A stretch of 64,000 nucleotides of DNA from Cohaesibacter celericrescens. GTDB taxonomy: Bacteria; Pseudomonadota; Alphaproteobacteria; Rhizobiales; Cohaesibacteraceae. Made by a program: the position numbers and the translations under genes. Positions within the stretch are counted from its first letter, which is position 1. Each line of letters begins with the position of its first letter. The notes below the pieces were generated by a model. It worked only from the letters and a program-made list of their open reading frames with translations. It had not been told where the DNA came from and made no database searches. Location of the stretch: NCBI RefSeq assembly GCF_002866925.1, contig NZ_PKUQ01000022.1, positions 352,402 to 416,401 on the forward strand, written 5' to 3'. Below, one piece after another: positions 44,154-53,613 of the stretch.

Positions 44154-45877
44154 CAGCGCGCTCCTTCAGGTTTGGTCTCGGGAAGATCGACAACACCCTC
44201 AAGTGAGGTCGGCTCACCTTCCGCGTGTGAATCTTGCTCCTTACCCTCGCCTATATGTGTTTGGCCCTGCATCTGGCTTTGTTTTTGTTCAATCGCCGCA
44301 CCAAAGACAGAGTCAATGTATTTGTCCGGTTTCAACAAACCGGACGCGCTAGTTTGAGCGATAGAAAACATGGGAGACGGGAATATGCCAATTAATGCGC
44401 TCATCAAAACCAGAACTGTCACTGGTACAAAGAGCTTACCTTGGATAGATCTCGCCATTCTATTGAGGGGCGCAGCATCATGGCCGTCTTGTGTGCCAAT
44501 GGGCCCGCCACGCCAGAAGGCGTGTGTCCAAACCCGCCCCATCGCGATGGTGGTTAAAAAGCCTGAGAGCAAGATCGTGAAGGCGAGCCAATTGTGGTCT
44601 TCCCGCAGGCTGGATTCAACCAATGCAAACTTAGCCCAAAATCCCGAGAAGGGAGGCAATCCGGATGCCGCGAAGACCAAAATCAGAAACAGAATGGACA
44701 ATAGACTGGAGGCTTTGTAGCCCCCACCAAGCTCTGAAAGACGGCTTTTGCCCCCATTCATGCGCATCAAGATGCCTAGGGCCAGATAGAGTGCCGCAAT
44801 CACCAGGATGGAATGCACCGCATATAAAATAGTGCCGATAAGGGCCGTTTCTGTGCCGACAGCTACTCCGACCAACATAGCGCCGATCCCTGCGACAACC
44901 AGATAACCAAGCATACGACGCACATCATTTTGCGCTAGCGCACCCAAAGCCCCAACAATCATCGTTACAGCGGCGATCCAAGCAATGACATCGGTGAGTA
45001 TTGCCCAGCTTTCCGGCATCAACATCACCAGCGTCCGGATCAAGGCAAAGATTCCAACCTTGGTTAGCAATCCCGCAAAGATGGCAGAGACGACAATATT
45101 TGGTGTGTGATAGGACGCAGGAAGCCAGAAATTAACCGGAAATGCCGCCGCTTTCATAGCAAATGCAAGAAAATACAGAGCACCGATGGTTGCCATTGGC
45201 GCACTGCCTTCTGGCAGGCTGCGAATTTTGAGGGTAATGTCCGCCATATTCAGCGACCCGAGCGTTCCATATAGATAGCCGGTTGCGATGAGAAACAACG
45301 TTGTTGCCATCAAATTGAGCACAGCATATTTGAGAGCACCGTCTATCTGAATGCTTTTGCCACCCAAGATCAGAAGACCGAAGGAAGAAATCAGTAGAAC
45401 CTCGAACCAAACATAGAGGTTGAAGATATCCCCTGTCAGGAATGATCCACTAACACCAGCCATCAGCAGCATGAACAGTGGATAAAAGCCATATCGCCGG
45501 CCTGTATTGGTGATATCGACCAAAGAATAGATACACACCAAAAGTGCCACGATACCGGCAATGGTGGTAAGTGAAGCGCCGAATGCATCCACGGAAAAGG
45601 AAATTCCAAAGGGTGGCAACCAGCGCCCCATGGTCATGGTGATAGGCCCCTTTTCGAGCACCTGAGCAAGCAGCAAAAAATCTGCTATCACCAAAAGGGA
45701 CAAGAAGAAGACAGCAAAATACCCATGGTGTTTGGGCCGCTCTCGGAGCATGAGAATAAACGCACCACCCAAAATCGTAATGATGATCGGTGCGATGACG
45801 AGCCAGTCTGACAATTGCGTCGGAGCAACCAGCATTCCTGCAGAAAAATCGACGGCATGTTCGGCATTTCCAGCCAT
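44153..45877 (-). CDS. mrpD: Mrp antiporter subunit D (MnhD/PhaD), complex I ND2/4/5-like
   Basis: The 574-residue protein has about 14 membrane helices, with the antiporter motif FNLYVWFEVLLISSFGLLIL, FAMKAAAFPVNFWLPASYHT and the KVGIFALIRTL helix. It forms one proton channel half. About 60 residues at the C-terminus are hydrophilic and acidic and go beyond the usual core. It starts 12 bp after mrpC. Confidence 0.95.
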   Translation of the reverse strand: MAGNAEHAVDFSAGMLVAPTQLSDWLVIAPIIITILGGAFILMLRERPKHHGYFAVFFLSLLVIADFLLLAQVLEKGPITMTMGRWLPPFGISFSVDAFGASLTTIAGIVALLVCIYSLVDITNTGRRYGFYPLFMLLMAGVSGSFLTGDIFNLYVWFEVLLISSFGLLILGGKSIQIDGALKYAVLNLMATTLFLIATGYLYGTLGSLNMADITLKIRSLPEGSAPMATIGALYFLAFAMKAAAFPVNFWLPASYHTPNIVVSAIFAGLLTKVGIFALIRTLVMLMPESWAILTDVIAWIAAVTMIVGALGALAQNDVRRMLGYLVVAGIGAMLVGVAVGTETALIGTILYAVHSILVIAALYLALGILMRMNGGKSRLSELGGGYKASSLLSILFLILVFAASGLPPFSGFWAKFALVESSLREDHNWLAFTILLSGFLTTIAMGRVWTHAFWRGGPIGTQDGHDAAPLNRMARSIQGKLFVPVTVLVLMSALIGIFPSPMFSIAQTSASGLLKPDKYIDSVFGAAIEQKQSQMQGQTHIGEGKEQDSHAEGEPTSLEGVVDLPETKPEGAR

Positions 45878-45889
45878 AGTATTCTCCCC

Positions 45890-46267
45890 TTAATAGCTGA
45901 CAGGCGGCAGTATCTCGTCCACCGGCTCGGCGACACGCATTTGAACCGTATCGTCCGTACCCAGCTCCTGATAGGCGCGATAGGCCAAAACAAGGAGGAA
46001 GGCTAGAAATGAGAAGGAAATCACGATTGCCGTCAAGATGAGTGCTTGGGGCAAAGGATTGGCGGTGATACCGGCTGGGGTCATGGCCTCTGGAGGAATG
46101 ATAGGCGGCACTTCACGCATTAAGCGACCGGCAGTAAAAATCAGCAGATTTACTGCATTGCCCAGCACAGCAATACCCAAGAGAATGCGGATGATATAAC
46201 GTGACATCATCAAATAGACACTGACGGCGAAAAAGATACCGACAACAATGGAGAGCATATTTTCCAT
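45890..46267 (-). CDS. mrpC: Mrp antiporter subunit C (MnhC/PhaC), NuoK-like
   Basis: The 125-residue protein has three membrane segments and the NuoK-like GIAVLGNAVNLLIFTAGRL followed by DPLPQALILTAIVI-type helix (PLPQALILTAIVISFSFLAF). It starts 8 bp after mrpB. Confidence 0.94.
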   Translation of the reverse strand: MENMLSIVVGIFFAVSVYLMMSRYIIRILLGIAVLGNAVNLLIFTAGRLMREVPPIIPPEAMTPAGITANPLPQALILTAIVISFSFLAFLLVLAYRAYQELGTDDTVQMRVAEPVDEILPPVSY

Positions 46268-46275
46268 AATCGTAT

Positions 46276-46683
46276 CTACTCCTCCAGTTTCAGCGCAATA
46301 GATGCCAGCGCACCCAGCACAACAAAATAGACACCAAGGTCAAAGAATAACGGAGTGGAGAGCGCAACCTCAACACCCAACAAGGTTGGGAAAGCCCATT
46401 GGCTTGTCAGAAAGGGCATGCCTTGCGTGAGCGACACAAGTCCACTGAGCATGGACACTATCAGTCCAAAAGCCGCCAAGCCCAGAGGATGGAAATAAAG
46501 AGCCCGCCGGACATTTTGGGGGCCCGCTGCAATGCCATACATAGCAAAGGCTGACGCAGCGATCAGACCTCCGATAAAGCCGCCGCCTGGGTCATTATGC
46601 CCGCGTAAGGTGACAAAAATCGAGAAAAGGATCATCAAAGCCGCTAGAAACGGTGCGATAGTCCGGAAAATTAGCGTTCTCAT
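46276..46683 (-). CDS. mrpB: Mrp antiporter subunit B (MnhB/PhaB)
   Basis: The 135-residue protein has four membrane segments with the signature [20 protein letters not shown]. The ATG overlaps the mrpA stop by 4 bp. MrpB is encoded separately, rather than fused with MrpA as in rhizobial phaAB. Confidence 0.94.
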   Translation of the reverse strand: MRTLIFRTIAPFLAALMILFSIFVTLRGHNDPGGGFIGGLIAASAFAMYGIAAGPQNVRRALYFHPLGLAAFGLIVSMLSGLVSLTQGMPFLTSQWAFPTLLGVEVALSTPLFFDLGVYFVVLGALASIALKLEE

Positions 46684-49079
46684 TGTTCCGTTCCTTTCTC
46701 ACCGCGGCTCGCTCCAGGAAGACCTCTGGTCTCGCCACCATCGCCATCCGCGCTACGGAACCGTTTTGCCGTACCGCGGGTAAGCGTGAGCACAGAAAGT
46801 CCGGCAATCATGACCACGGCAATTTCGCCCAAGGTATCCAGACCACGGAAGTCAACAATGATGACGTTGACGATGTTTCTGCCGTGCGCGATGACCCGAC
46901 TGTAAGATGTGAAGAAATCAGACACATGCCGATCAAAGGCCCCTTGCGTCACCGACATAAGCAGCAATCCAAAGCCTGCTCCAACCAAAACAGCGATGGT
47001 TGCGTCTCCCACCATCTGCAATTTTGGGCGACCATCGCGCTCTGCGAGGGAAAGGCGGCTCATCACCAATGCGATAATGACAACGGACAGGGTCTCCACC
47101 ATAAACTGCGTGAAGCTCAAATCTGGAGCACCAAACAGCAAGAAAATCAACGCCACCGAAAACCCTTGAATGCCCAGAGAAATGATTGCAGTTAGCCTAG
47201 AGCGCGCAACGAGAATGGCAAAGAGCCCCACCACAGCAAGGCCTAGAACGGCCCATTCATAGAAATGCATACTCGGAATAGACGGCCAATCTGGCAATTC
47301 GTCAAACAGGATCATCGGGGTGAGTAATGTTGCGGCGACGATGGTGAAAGTTACGGCAAGATAGACTTCGAGATTCCCGCCTTGCACCAAACGCGTAAAG
47401 CGCGCTGAAACACGGATCAAGCCTGAGATGAAGGTATCAAAGAAGCGATCAGGCCCCTCGCCCATCATACGAATAAAGGTGCCCTTGGTGTTGCGTATTG
47501 TTTCAACTTTCAAAAACAAACCTACGCCAAGAACGACGGTAACCAATGACAGCAGCAGCGGCAGATTGAAGTGAACCACCCCCAAGCCAATTGCCAGATG
47601 TGTTTCTTGCCCCGTTACGGCATTTGCCATAGGTGACAACAAGCCATGAGCGGTAAAGCTGCCAAAAAGCATAGCCAAGAAACCAAGCAAAGATAGAACC
47701 ACCGGTCCAAAAATGAGCAAGACCGGCCCCTCATGGGCTTTCTTCGGGGCTTTTTCTTCGCCTAAGAACGGTTTCAGCGCAACCACGAAAGCGGCCGCGA
47801 GAAGCATTCCATTGCCAACTACAACCGTTATAGTCAGAATTACGCTCTGAAAATCTGTGCCAATGATGCCTGCGTAGATCTCTTCCTTGGCGATAAACCC
47901 GATCATCGGATATATGCCGCTCATTGAAAGAGCACACAGTATCGCTGCATAGAAAGTGATCGGCATCACTTTACGCAACCCGCCCAATTGAGTGACATCT
48001 CTGGAGCCGGCTTCATGATCAACCGTTCCGACAATCATGAACAGACCGCCTTTGAACAAGGCATGCGCAAAGAGATAAAGAACAGCGCCAGTGATGGCCG
48101 TTTGATTTGATGTACCGACAAGCAAGACCAAAAGCCCCAGAGAAGCGACTGTGGTGTAGGCCAGCGTCAGCTTTAAATCAGTCTGACGCAAGCTCATCCA
48201 AGTGCCCATGATCAGGGTCACGCCGCCAACAATTGGCAGAATGGTCATCCAAAGGGTCGTATCACCCAGCACAGGGTGGACGCGCATAAGCAGATACACA
48301 CCGGCCTTGACCATCGTCGCAGAATGGAGATAGGCAGAAACCGGTGTTGGCGCTTCCATAGCGTTGCGCAGCCAGAAATGAAACGGGAATTGGGCGGATT
48401 TTGTAAAGGCGCCACCCAGAACCAACAGCAACATTGCCGTATAGGCAGGATTGTCGCGGAGAACATCCCCGCTGGTCAACAATTGGCTCAATTCCATTGA
48501 GCCACCGACTTGGCTCATCAAGATCAAACCGGCAAGCAACGCCAGTCCGCCGCCACCAGTGACCACCAAAGCCTGAAGGGCTGCACGGCGCGACGCTTCA
48601 TAGCGATGATTGAACCCAATCAGCAAGAAGGACGTGATCGACGTTAACTCCCAATAAAAGAACAACGTGATCAGATTGTCGGCAACGACCACTCCCAGCA
48701 TAGACCCCATAAACAGAAACATAAAGCTTAGAAAGCGCCCTTGCTCAGGGTGGCCCTTGAGATAGCCACCTGAATATAAAATCACGCATGTGCCGATCCC
48801 TGAGATCAGCAAGGCAAAGACCAGACTGAGGCCATCTACAAACAGCGAATACTGGATGTTATATTGCGGCAGCCATGCCAGAGGTGTTGAACGCACAACA
48901 TTGCCTGCGGCGACGGCTTCGATAAAGCCGCATAAATGAACAAAAATAGCGGCGGGAACCAGAGCTAACAGCCAAGCTGCATTGTGCCCTAACATCCTCT
49001 TGGCGAAAGGAGCCACCAATGCAGCAGCAAAGGGGGCGGCCATTGCCCAGTTTAGTCCGTCACTGAATTCAAACGCCAT
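46680..49079 (-). CDS. mrpA: Mrp antiporter subunit A (MnhA/PhaA), NuoL-like
   Basis: The 799-residue protein has about 20 membrane helices; the NuoL-like motifs [40 protein letters not shown] and [20 protein letters not shown] are present, and a DUF4040/MbhD-MbhE-like C-terminus ([19 protein letters not shown]). The seven-gene complex exchanges Na+ or K+ for protons in alkaline or salt stress. It is the first gene of the operon, with 489 bp of non-coding DNA upstream. Confidence 0.95.
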   Translation of the reverse strand: MAFEFSDGLNWAMAAPFAAALVAPFAKRMLGHNAAWLLALVPAAIFVHLCGFIEAVAAGNVVRSTPLAWLPQYNIQYSLFVDGLSLVFALLISGIGTCVILYSGGYLKGHPEQGRFLSFMFLFMGSMLGVVVADNLITLFFYWELTSITSFLLIGFNHRYEASRRAALQALVVTGGGGLALLAGLILMSQVGGSMELSQLLTSGDVLRDNPAYTAMLLLVLGGAFTKSAQFPFHFWLRNAMEAPTPVSAYLHSATMVKAGVYLLMRVHPVLGDTTLWMTILPIVGGVTLIMGTWMSLRQTDLKLTLAYTTVASLGLLVLLVGTSNQTAITGAVLYLFAHALFKGGLFMIVGTVDHEAGSRDVTQLGGLRKVMPITFYAAILCALSMSGIYPMIGFIAKEEIYAGIIGTDFQSVILTITVVVGNGMLLAAAFVVALKPFLGEEKAPKKAHEGPVLLIFGPVVLSLLGFLAMLFGSFTAHGLLSPMANAVTGQETHLAIGLGVVHFNLPLLLSLVTVVLGVGLFLKVETIRNTKGTFIRMMGEGPDRFFDTFISGLIRVSARFTRLVQGGNLEVYLAVTFTIVAATLLTPMILFDELPDWPSIPSMHFYEWAVLGLAVVGLFAILVARSRLTAIISLGIQGFSVALIFLLFGAPDLSFTQFMVETLSVVIIALVMSRLSLAERDGRPKLQMVGDATIAVLVGAGFGLLLMSVTQGAFDRHVSDFFTSYSRVIAHGRNIVNVIIVDFRGLDTLGEIAVVMIAGLSVLTLTRGTAKRFRSADGDGGETRGLPGASRGEKGTEQ

Positions 49080-49586
49080 GCGTCAAACCTCATTCAGCTG
49101 GTAAGAAAGCCTCTTGGCGCGGGCAGACTCCGCCACAATGGCTGTAATTGGGGTGAACTTAGTCTGGTGGCAGCAAACATCAGGATCAGCGAACCCATTT
49201 CATCAAAAGAATATTATGTTCCATCCACTTACCTAAGGGTAAATTATTCTCTATTTTTCCGATATTTATAGCCATATGGGTCTGATTAACCTAAAGCACA
49301 ATGAATATTATTGTTTATCCAATTGATCACGGAGTATTCTGACGAAAATATTCGGTTAAACGTCACATTTTCACTTACAGACCAGCGCTATTTTGGCTAA
49401 CTAGATTGTGAATTTGTGTGTAATGACACAACGCATGGCCGCTGATATATCCCATTCATCACATTGACAAATGCATTGTTCTTCTAAACGATTCCGCGTC
49501 TTGGGACCATACTCTATCGGTCGTATAGATCATCGTGAGCGCCATCTCTGCATTACTGTTGTTGTTCTATGAGAAAAGAGGACGTT
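49080..49586. other. Intergenic region between mrpA and msrB
   Basis: The 507-bp region divides the divergently read mrp operon and msrB. It is AT-rich, and I see no clear terminator, tRNA or conserved repeat. Promoters for both sides must be here, but none stands out. Confidence 0.4.
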
Positions 49587-49985
49587 ATGGTCAAAATAGA
49601 AAAAAGTGAAGACGAATGGAAAGCACTTCTCTCCGAGGAGCAATATCGCATCCTGCGTAAACACGGCACCGAACGGGCAGGATCCTCGGCACTCAACAAT
49701 GAGAAGCGGGCTGGAAAATATTTCTGTGCTGCTTGCGGCAACTTGCTTTATCAGTCTGATACAAAATATGAATCTGGTAGCGGATGGCCCAGCTTCTATG
49801 CTCCAGCAAGGGCAGATGCCGTGAGCGAGCATGTCGATCGCAAATTGTTTACAAAGCGCACAGAAATCCGCTGTGCCAAATGCGATTCACATACGGGACA
49901 CGTTTTTGATGATGGTCCGACCCCTACCGGGTTGCGCTATTGCATGAATGGTGTGGCTTTGCGATTTGAAGCTGACGAAACATAG
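49587..49985 (+). CDS. msrB: Peptide-methionine (R)-S-oxide reductase MsrB
   Basis: About 132 residues reduce methionine-R-sulfoxide. It shows two zinc CXXC pairs (CAACG, CAKCDSHTGH) and the active-site segment RYCMNGVALRF with the catalytic Cys, as well as SGSGWPSFYAP. Start ATG 49587; the preceding ATG (49569) would add six residues. A terminator follows at 50028-50058. Confidence 0.94.
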   Translation: MVKIEKSEDEWKALLSEEQYRILRKHGTERAGSSALNNEKRAGKYFCAACGNLLYQSDTKYESGSGWPSFYAPARADAVSEHVDRKLFTKRTEIRCAKCDSHTGHVFDDGPTPTGLRYCMNGVALRFEADET

Positions 49986-50027
49986 CGCTCCTGTTGCGCA
50001 GGGAGGCTCATCCCTAAAAAATTTGAG

Positions 50028-50058
50028 ATCGCGCCATCCCAATAGATGGTGCGATTTT
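50028..50058 (+). terminator. Terminator of msrB
   Basis: An ATCGCGCCATC / GATGGTGCGAT stem (one G-U) with a 6-nt loop is followed by TTTTTGGCTTTT, about 43 bp after the msrB stop. Confidence 0.8.
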
Positions 50059-50136
50059 TGGCTTTTACCCTTTGCATTTAAAAGCCTTGAGCGTATGGTC
50101 GCCATCGTCTGAAATGTGACGGATATGGCGATACTT

Positions 50137-50667
50137 ATGACAGATCAAACGACGTCTAAACGCGGCTTATTCAGCCCGATTGCTTTTTTATTTCTCGCGA
50201 TTGCTTTGGGCGGCTTCGTCTATGCCGGACTGGGATTTGTAGGACTGCATGAAGCTCAAATTCCTGACTCTTGGCAACAGGCGCCCGGGCAGATTGTTGA
50301 CACTGGCATAACTGTTGGCAGTCAGGACATGGCCGATGGCAGCAAGCTTGAGGTCTTCCAGCCCAAGGTTCGCTATCGTTATGAGGTGGGCGGGAAATTT
50401 TTGCTTGGGGAACAATTGAGCCGTCACCACCCGATGCGCTCGTTGCGAGGCGTGGCTGAGACAGAAATTGAAGACCTGCATCAAGGCACCAATGTTACGG
50501 TTTATTTTGATCCCGAAAATCCTGCGGATGCGGTCTTGCGCAAATCCGATACGATTGGACCGATGCAGGCAATTTCATCTGGACTTGCCATTGGCCTGAC
50601 CTGCTTTGCAATCTTTGTCGTATCCTTACGCCGTTGGCGGAAGGTCACGCCCAAGATGACTGCTTGA
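50137..50667 (+). CDS. DUF3592 membrane protein
   Basis: About 176 residues with two membrane helices (near the N-terminus and at about 148-168) around an extracytoplasmic beta domain: WQQAPGQIVDTGITVGSQ, then VRYRYEVGGKFLLGEQLS and VTVYFDPENPADAVL. These features fit DUF3592. ATG 50137 is my choice; an upstream GTG (50116) is in frame. Function is unknown. Confidence 0.82.
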   Translation: MTDQTTSKRGLFSPIAFLFLAIALGGFVYAGLGFVGLHEAQIPDSWQQAPGQIVDTGITVGSQDMADGSKLEVFQPKVRYRYEVGGKFLLGEQLSRHHPMRSLRGVAETEIEDLHQGTNVTVYFDPENPADAVLRKSDTIGPMQAISSGLAIGLTCFAIFVVSLRRWRKVTPKMTA

Positions 50668-50697
50668 GCGGCACAAGCCACGTCACCAGACAAGACA

Positions 50698-50731
50698 AAC
50701 GTTCGAAATTGCGTTTCCGAACGTTCGAAAT
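50698..50731. repeat. 12-bp direct repeat with 22-bp period (candidate operator)
   Basis: AACGTTCGAAAT occurs at 50698-50709 and 50720-50731. The 22-bp spacing is two turns of DNA, the spacing of AraC-type half-sites. It lies 98-131 bp before the secreted-protein gene, whose 3' neighbour encodes an AraC-family regulator. The link is inferred. Confidence 0.55.
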
Positions 50732-50828
50732 CACGCTTCAAGGCGCAGATACACCAGGTTTCCCCTTATTGATGAATATCGCCGCACTGACCAAAGCGGC
50801 CAAGCATTCATTAAAAGGAAACCCGATT

Positions 50829-51416
50829 ATGCGTCTTCTCTCCCAACATTCTGTGCCAAAGCTGGCTGCTTTCGCTGTCTTTGGTGGCCTGCTAGTGGCT
50901 TTTGGTGCAAACGCCAGCAACGGTTGGTTTCAGCCAACCCACCCCGTTGAAGAAACCGTTCAGACCCGCTCGGGAGTGACCCTGCCATCAGGCAGTTGGG
51001 GCGTGGTTTATCTCAATAATGCCCGCGAGGGCAATCTATTGCACCTGCGTGGCATTGCTGGAGCTGGAACATTGGTGCTGCGCTCTGATGCGCCAAACGA
51101 ATGTTTGCAAAGCTCAATCGAACTTGTGGCCGGTGATTTTGGTGGGCGCAGCATCCGGTTCGGATCAACCGGCCCCATTCGTCTGGCCATTAACAGTCGT
51201 GCGGTTGCCAAAACTCTGTATCATGGTGATGAAATTGTCAGTGCTGACATCAAAGTCGGTTACGGGCCGTCCCAAACAGATGCGGATATCATATTGTTAG
51301 AAGGTCTGTCACAAAGCCACGGCTTCGTGCTCGATCCCGGCCATTCATTCTGGGACGATCTGTTTGGCGTTGCGTTCAAAAAAGTAACCTGCCTCGGCAT
51401 TTCACAGGCACGTTAG
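50829..51416 (+). CDS. Secreted protein of unknown function
   Basis: About 195 residues with a cleavable signal (KLAAFAVFGGLLVAFGANAS). The mature part is mostly beta strands (SGSWGVVYLNNAREGNLLHL, GAGTLVLRSDAPNE, GDEIVSADIKVGYG) and is not recognised. AAGGAA precedes the ATG at 50829; longer upstream frames overlap DUF3592 and are not likely. Its stop overlaps the stop of the convergent AraC-type gene by 4 bp. Confidence 0.75.
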   Translation: MRLLSQHSVPKLAAFAVFGGLLVAFGANASNGWFQPTHPVEETVQTRSGVTLPSGSWGVVYLNNAREGNLLHLRGIAGAGTLVLRSDAPNECLQSSIELVAGDFGGRSIRFGSTGPIRLAINSRAVAKTLYHGDEIVSADIKVGYGPSQTDADIILLEGLSQSHGFVLDPGHSFWDDLFGVAFKKVTCLGISQAR

Positions 51417-52444
51417 GTGCTTGGTTGAGAAGCCCTAAACTGTGATGGCGTCTGCCCTACTATGCGTTTGAACTCTGTATTGAAGCTGGATTTGCTTATA
51501 AATCCGGCTTCAAGCATGATTTCCGTAACCGGCAAATCGGACGCTGCCAGCAGCTGTTGCGCGTATTTGACGCGATATTCGTTGATATAGCGCGAAAAAT
51601 TATTGCCAGTGCAGCGATTGATTACGTTGGAGATATCCCGTGACGGCATGCCAAGACGACGTCCCAGCCGCGCCAACGTTATGGCGTTGTCACGATAGAG
51701 TTGCTTGTCGATCAGTGTTTTATCTATTTGTTCCAAAAGCGCTCTGTCTTGGTCTGTCGCGGAGGTCTGTTTGCTGGTGGATGTTTCTTCACGGCTTGTA
51801 TTACGCATGATCATCGGAGTGCCAACCAAGGCAGCCACGACGAAAAACATGGTCATAAATCCCGATGCGCCACTTATGAAGCGCATTGCGGGCCCGTTGC
51901 CACCCAACATACTGGCAACAATGATCACCAAATCTGCAGTGATCATCAACGCAAATAACACCACCGTGCCAATGATCATGGTTCGCAGGGTGCGAAAGGA
52001 ATGCGGCGGTGTGTAAGGAAAATCATCGTCACTCAAACGCAGCAACGCGGCGATCCTGACAAGATAAACGACATTCACCACCATGATGGTAAAGTCGATT
52101 GGCAACGGAAGCCGCAACAGAAACGCCAGCTGAATGCCCAAAATAGGCAGGCCATGCCAAAGCAACAGATTGCCTACTGGCAGGGTCCCTTCCCGCGTCA
52201 GGGATCGAAAGCCCAAGAAGGCAAAGGGTGCGATCATCACTGCGATCACCGGCTGCAGCAGAAAAGCCCAATCCGCCCAACCGGAGAGCCTTAACCCCAG
52301 CAGAGCGGCCAACGTGGCGATACTGACCAGAAAACCAGCCAAAAGCCCCCGCGACAACAAAGGCAAAACCGTGTTTTGCACCAACGTGACGGCGGCGATC
52401 GTTGCCAAAACAGTGACGAGCCACACAACAGGAAATGCGATCAT
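51413..52444 (-). CDS. AraC-family regulator with a membrane-spanning N-terminus
   Basis: The 343-residue protein has about six hydrophobic helices (1-205), then a linker and the AraC HTH pair: DNAITLARLGRRLGMPSRDI, INRCTGNNFSRYINEYRVKY, then LPVTEIMLEAGFISKSSFNT and FKRIVGQTPSQFRAS. Such polytopic AraC regulators may sense membrane or envelope signals. The signal is unknown. It is convergent with the secreted protein and may act on its repeat. Confidence 0.88.
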   Translation of the reverse strand: MIAFPVVWLVTVLATIAAVTLVQNTVLPLLSRGLLAGFLVSIATLAALLGLRLSGWADWAFLLQPVIAVMIAPFAFLGFRSLTREGTLPVGNLLLWHGLPILGIQLAFLLRLPLPIDFTIMVVNVVYLVRIAALLRLSDDDFPYTPPHSFRTLRTMIIGTVVLFALMITADLVIIVASMLGGNGPAMRFISGASGFMTMFFVVAALVGTPMIMRNTSREETSTSKQTSATDQDRALLEQIDKTLIDKQLYRDNAITLARLGRRLGMPSRDISNVINRCTGNNFSRYINEYRVKYAQQLLAASDLPVTEIMLEAGFISKSSFNTEFKRIVGQTPSQFRASQPST

Positions 52445-52493
52445 GTCACTCTCCTGAGAACGAATTGGCCGCTAAAAACCAGTTCATTTGCCT

Positions 52494-52829
52494 CTATCGC
52501 TTCAAATAGTTGCTCTTGGCCAATTCGATGGCCTCAACACTGATAGAGACATCGTCAGCCACGAGGTTGGCGATAACATCAAAATACCCACTGAGCATGC
52601 TCTGTTTCTGCTCAACGGTTCGTCCTTCGAATAATTTTGCGTCAACATGAACAAATGGTTGGTCTGTATTGGCGGTGACATAGTGTTCGACAGGGAATGC
52701 GCGCACTTTGATGGCCTGGGGAGTAAACAAACCGGTTTTGTCCGCGCTGTCCCAAATGGCTTGGGTAAGTTGTTGAATGTCGATTTTCTCAGCGAGTGCT
52801 TTGGAATAGGAAATCACCATATGCGGCAT
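52494..52829 (-). CDS. 5-carboxymethyl-2-hydroxymuconate isomerase family tautomerase
   Basis: The 111-residue protein starts MPHMVISYS, with the catalytic amino-terminal Pro after Met removal, and has KVRAFPVEHYVTAN, FVHVDAKLFEGRTVEQKQ and ISVEAIELAKSNY, all as in CHMI tautomerases. The usual role is in homoprotocatechuate breakdown, but no such pathway is next to it, so the substrate is open. Confidence 0.85.
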   Translation of the reverse strand: MPHMVISYSKALAEKIDIQQLTQAIWDSADKTGLFTPQAIKVRAFPVEHYVTANTDQPFVHVDAKLFEGRTVEQKQSMLSGYFDVIANLVADDVSISVEAIELAKSNYLKR

Positions 52830-52963
52830 TTTGAGAACTCCTTGGGTCGACCTAATGGGCCAAATTTGGTACCGAACCCTATAGCTAACATCTCAAACGC
52901 AATTTGCAATGACTGGAGCAGAGCAAACGCGACATTTGTCCTTATGCATAAAAACAAACATCC

Positions 52964-53521
52964 ATGACGACTAAATCTAGCCGATCAAACAGCCTCCAAC
53001 CGAGCAAGCCGATGCCAGACATTCCATCCATCAAAACCGAACGCCTTTTGCTCCGCCCGATGAATATGGCCGATTGGCCACGCTATGCCGCATTGATGCA
53101 GTCCACGCGCTCCGTCTATATGGGTGGCCCCCATTCCCCCAAAGACGCATGGGGTTTGTTTTGTAGCGATGTGGCCCAATGGGCCTTGATGGGACATGGC
53201 GCCCTGATGCTTGAGAACCAACGCTCCGGCCAGTGCATTGGCCAAGTGGGGATCAATCATGGCCCTTTGTTTCCGGAGCATGAACTGGGTTGGTTTGTCT
53301 ATCCAGAGGCAGAAGGCAGGGGATACGCTTTTGAAGCGGCCTGTGCCTTTCGCGCATGGGCCTATGAAACGCTCGGCATCGAGAGTTTGGTTAGCTATAT
53401 GGATGCTGAAAACCACAGATCACGCCGTCTTGCGGAAAGAATGGGGGCCGTTCTTGATTCAACAGCACCGCGTCCCGATCCAGACGATCTGGTGTTCCGG
53501 CATCCTCACGCAGAAAGATGA
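52964..53521 (+). CDS. GNAT acetyltransferase (RimJ/RimL-like)
   Basis: The protein of up to 185 residues has SIKTERLLLRPMNMADWPRY, the acetyl-CoA loop GRGYAFEAACAFRAWAYE and the SLVSYMDAENHRSRRLAERM region. This is typical for RimJ/RimL-like N-acetyltransferases. Start may be ATG 53012. Substrate unknown. Confidence 0.85.
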   Translation: MTTKSSRSNSLQPSKPMPDIPSIKTERLLLRPMNMADWPRYAALMQSTRSVYMGGPHSPKDAWGLFCSDVAQWALMGHGALMLENQRSGQCIGQVGINHGPLFPEHELGWFVYPEAEGRGYAFEAACAFRAWAYETLGIESLVSYMDAENHRSRRLAERMGAVLDSTAPRPDPDDLVFRHPHAER

Positions 53522-53613
53522 CAGTCCAATTGCGTCGGCATGCCTGCTTGCACATCAGATCTTAACGCCTTACCTGTAGGCCAAATGAAAAGCTTGTTTG
53601 CAAGGTAAATCAT

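Noticed and set aside
50634-50828. N-terminal extension of the secreted protein by 65 residues
   Set aside because: The extension overlaps the DUF3592 gene and would hide the signal peptide; ATG 50829 has a good ribosome site.
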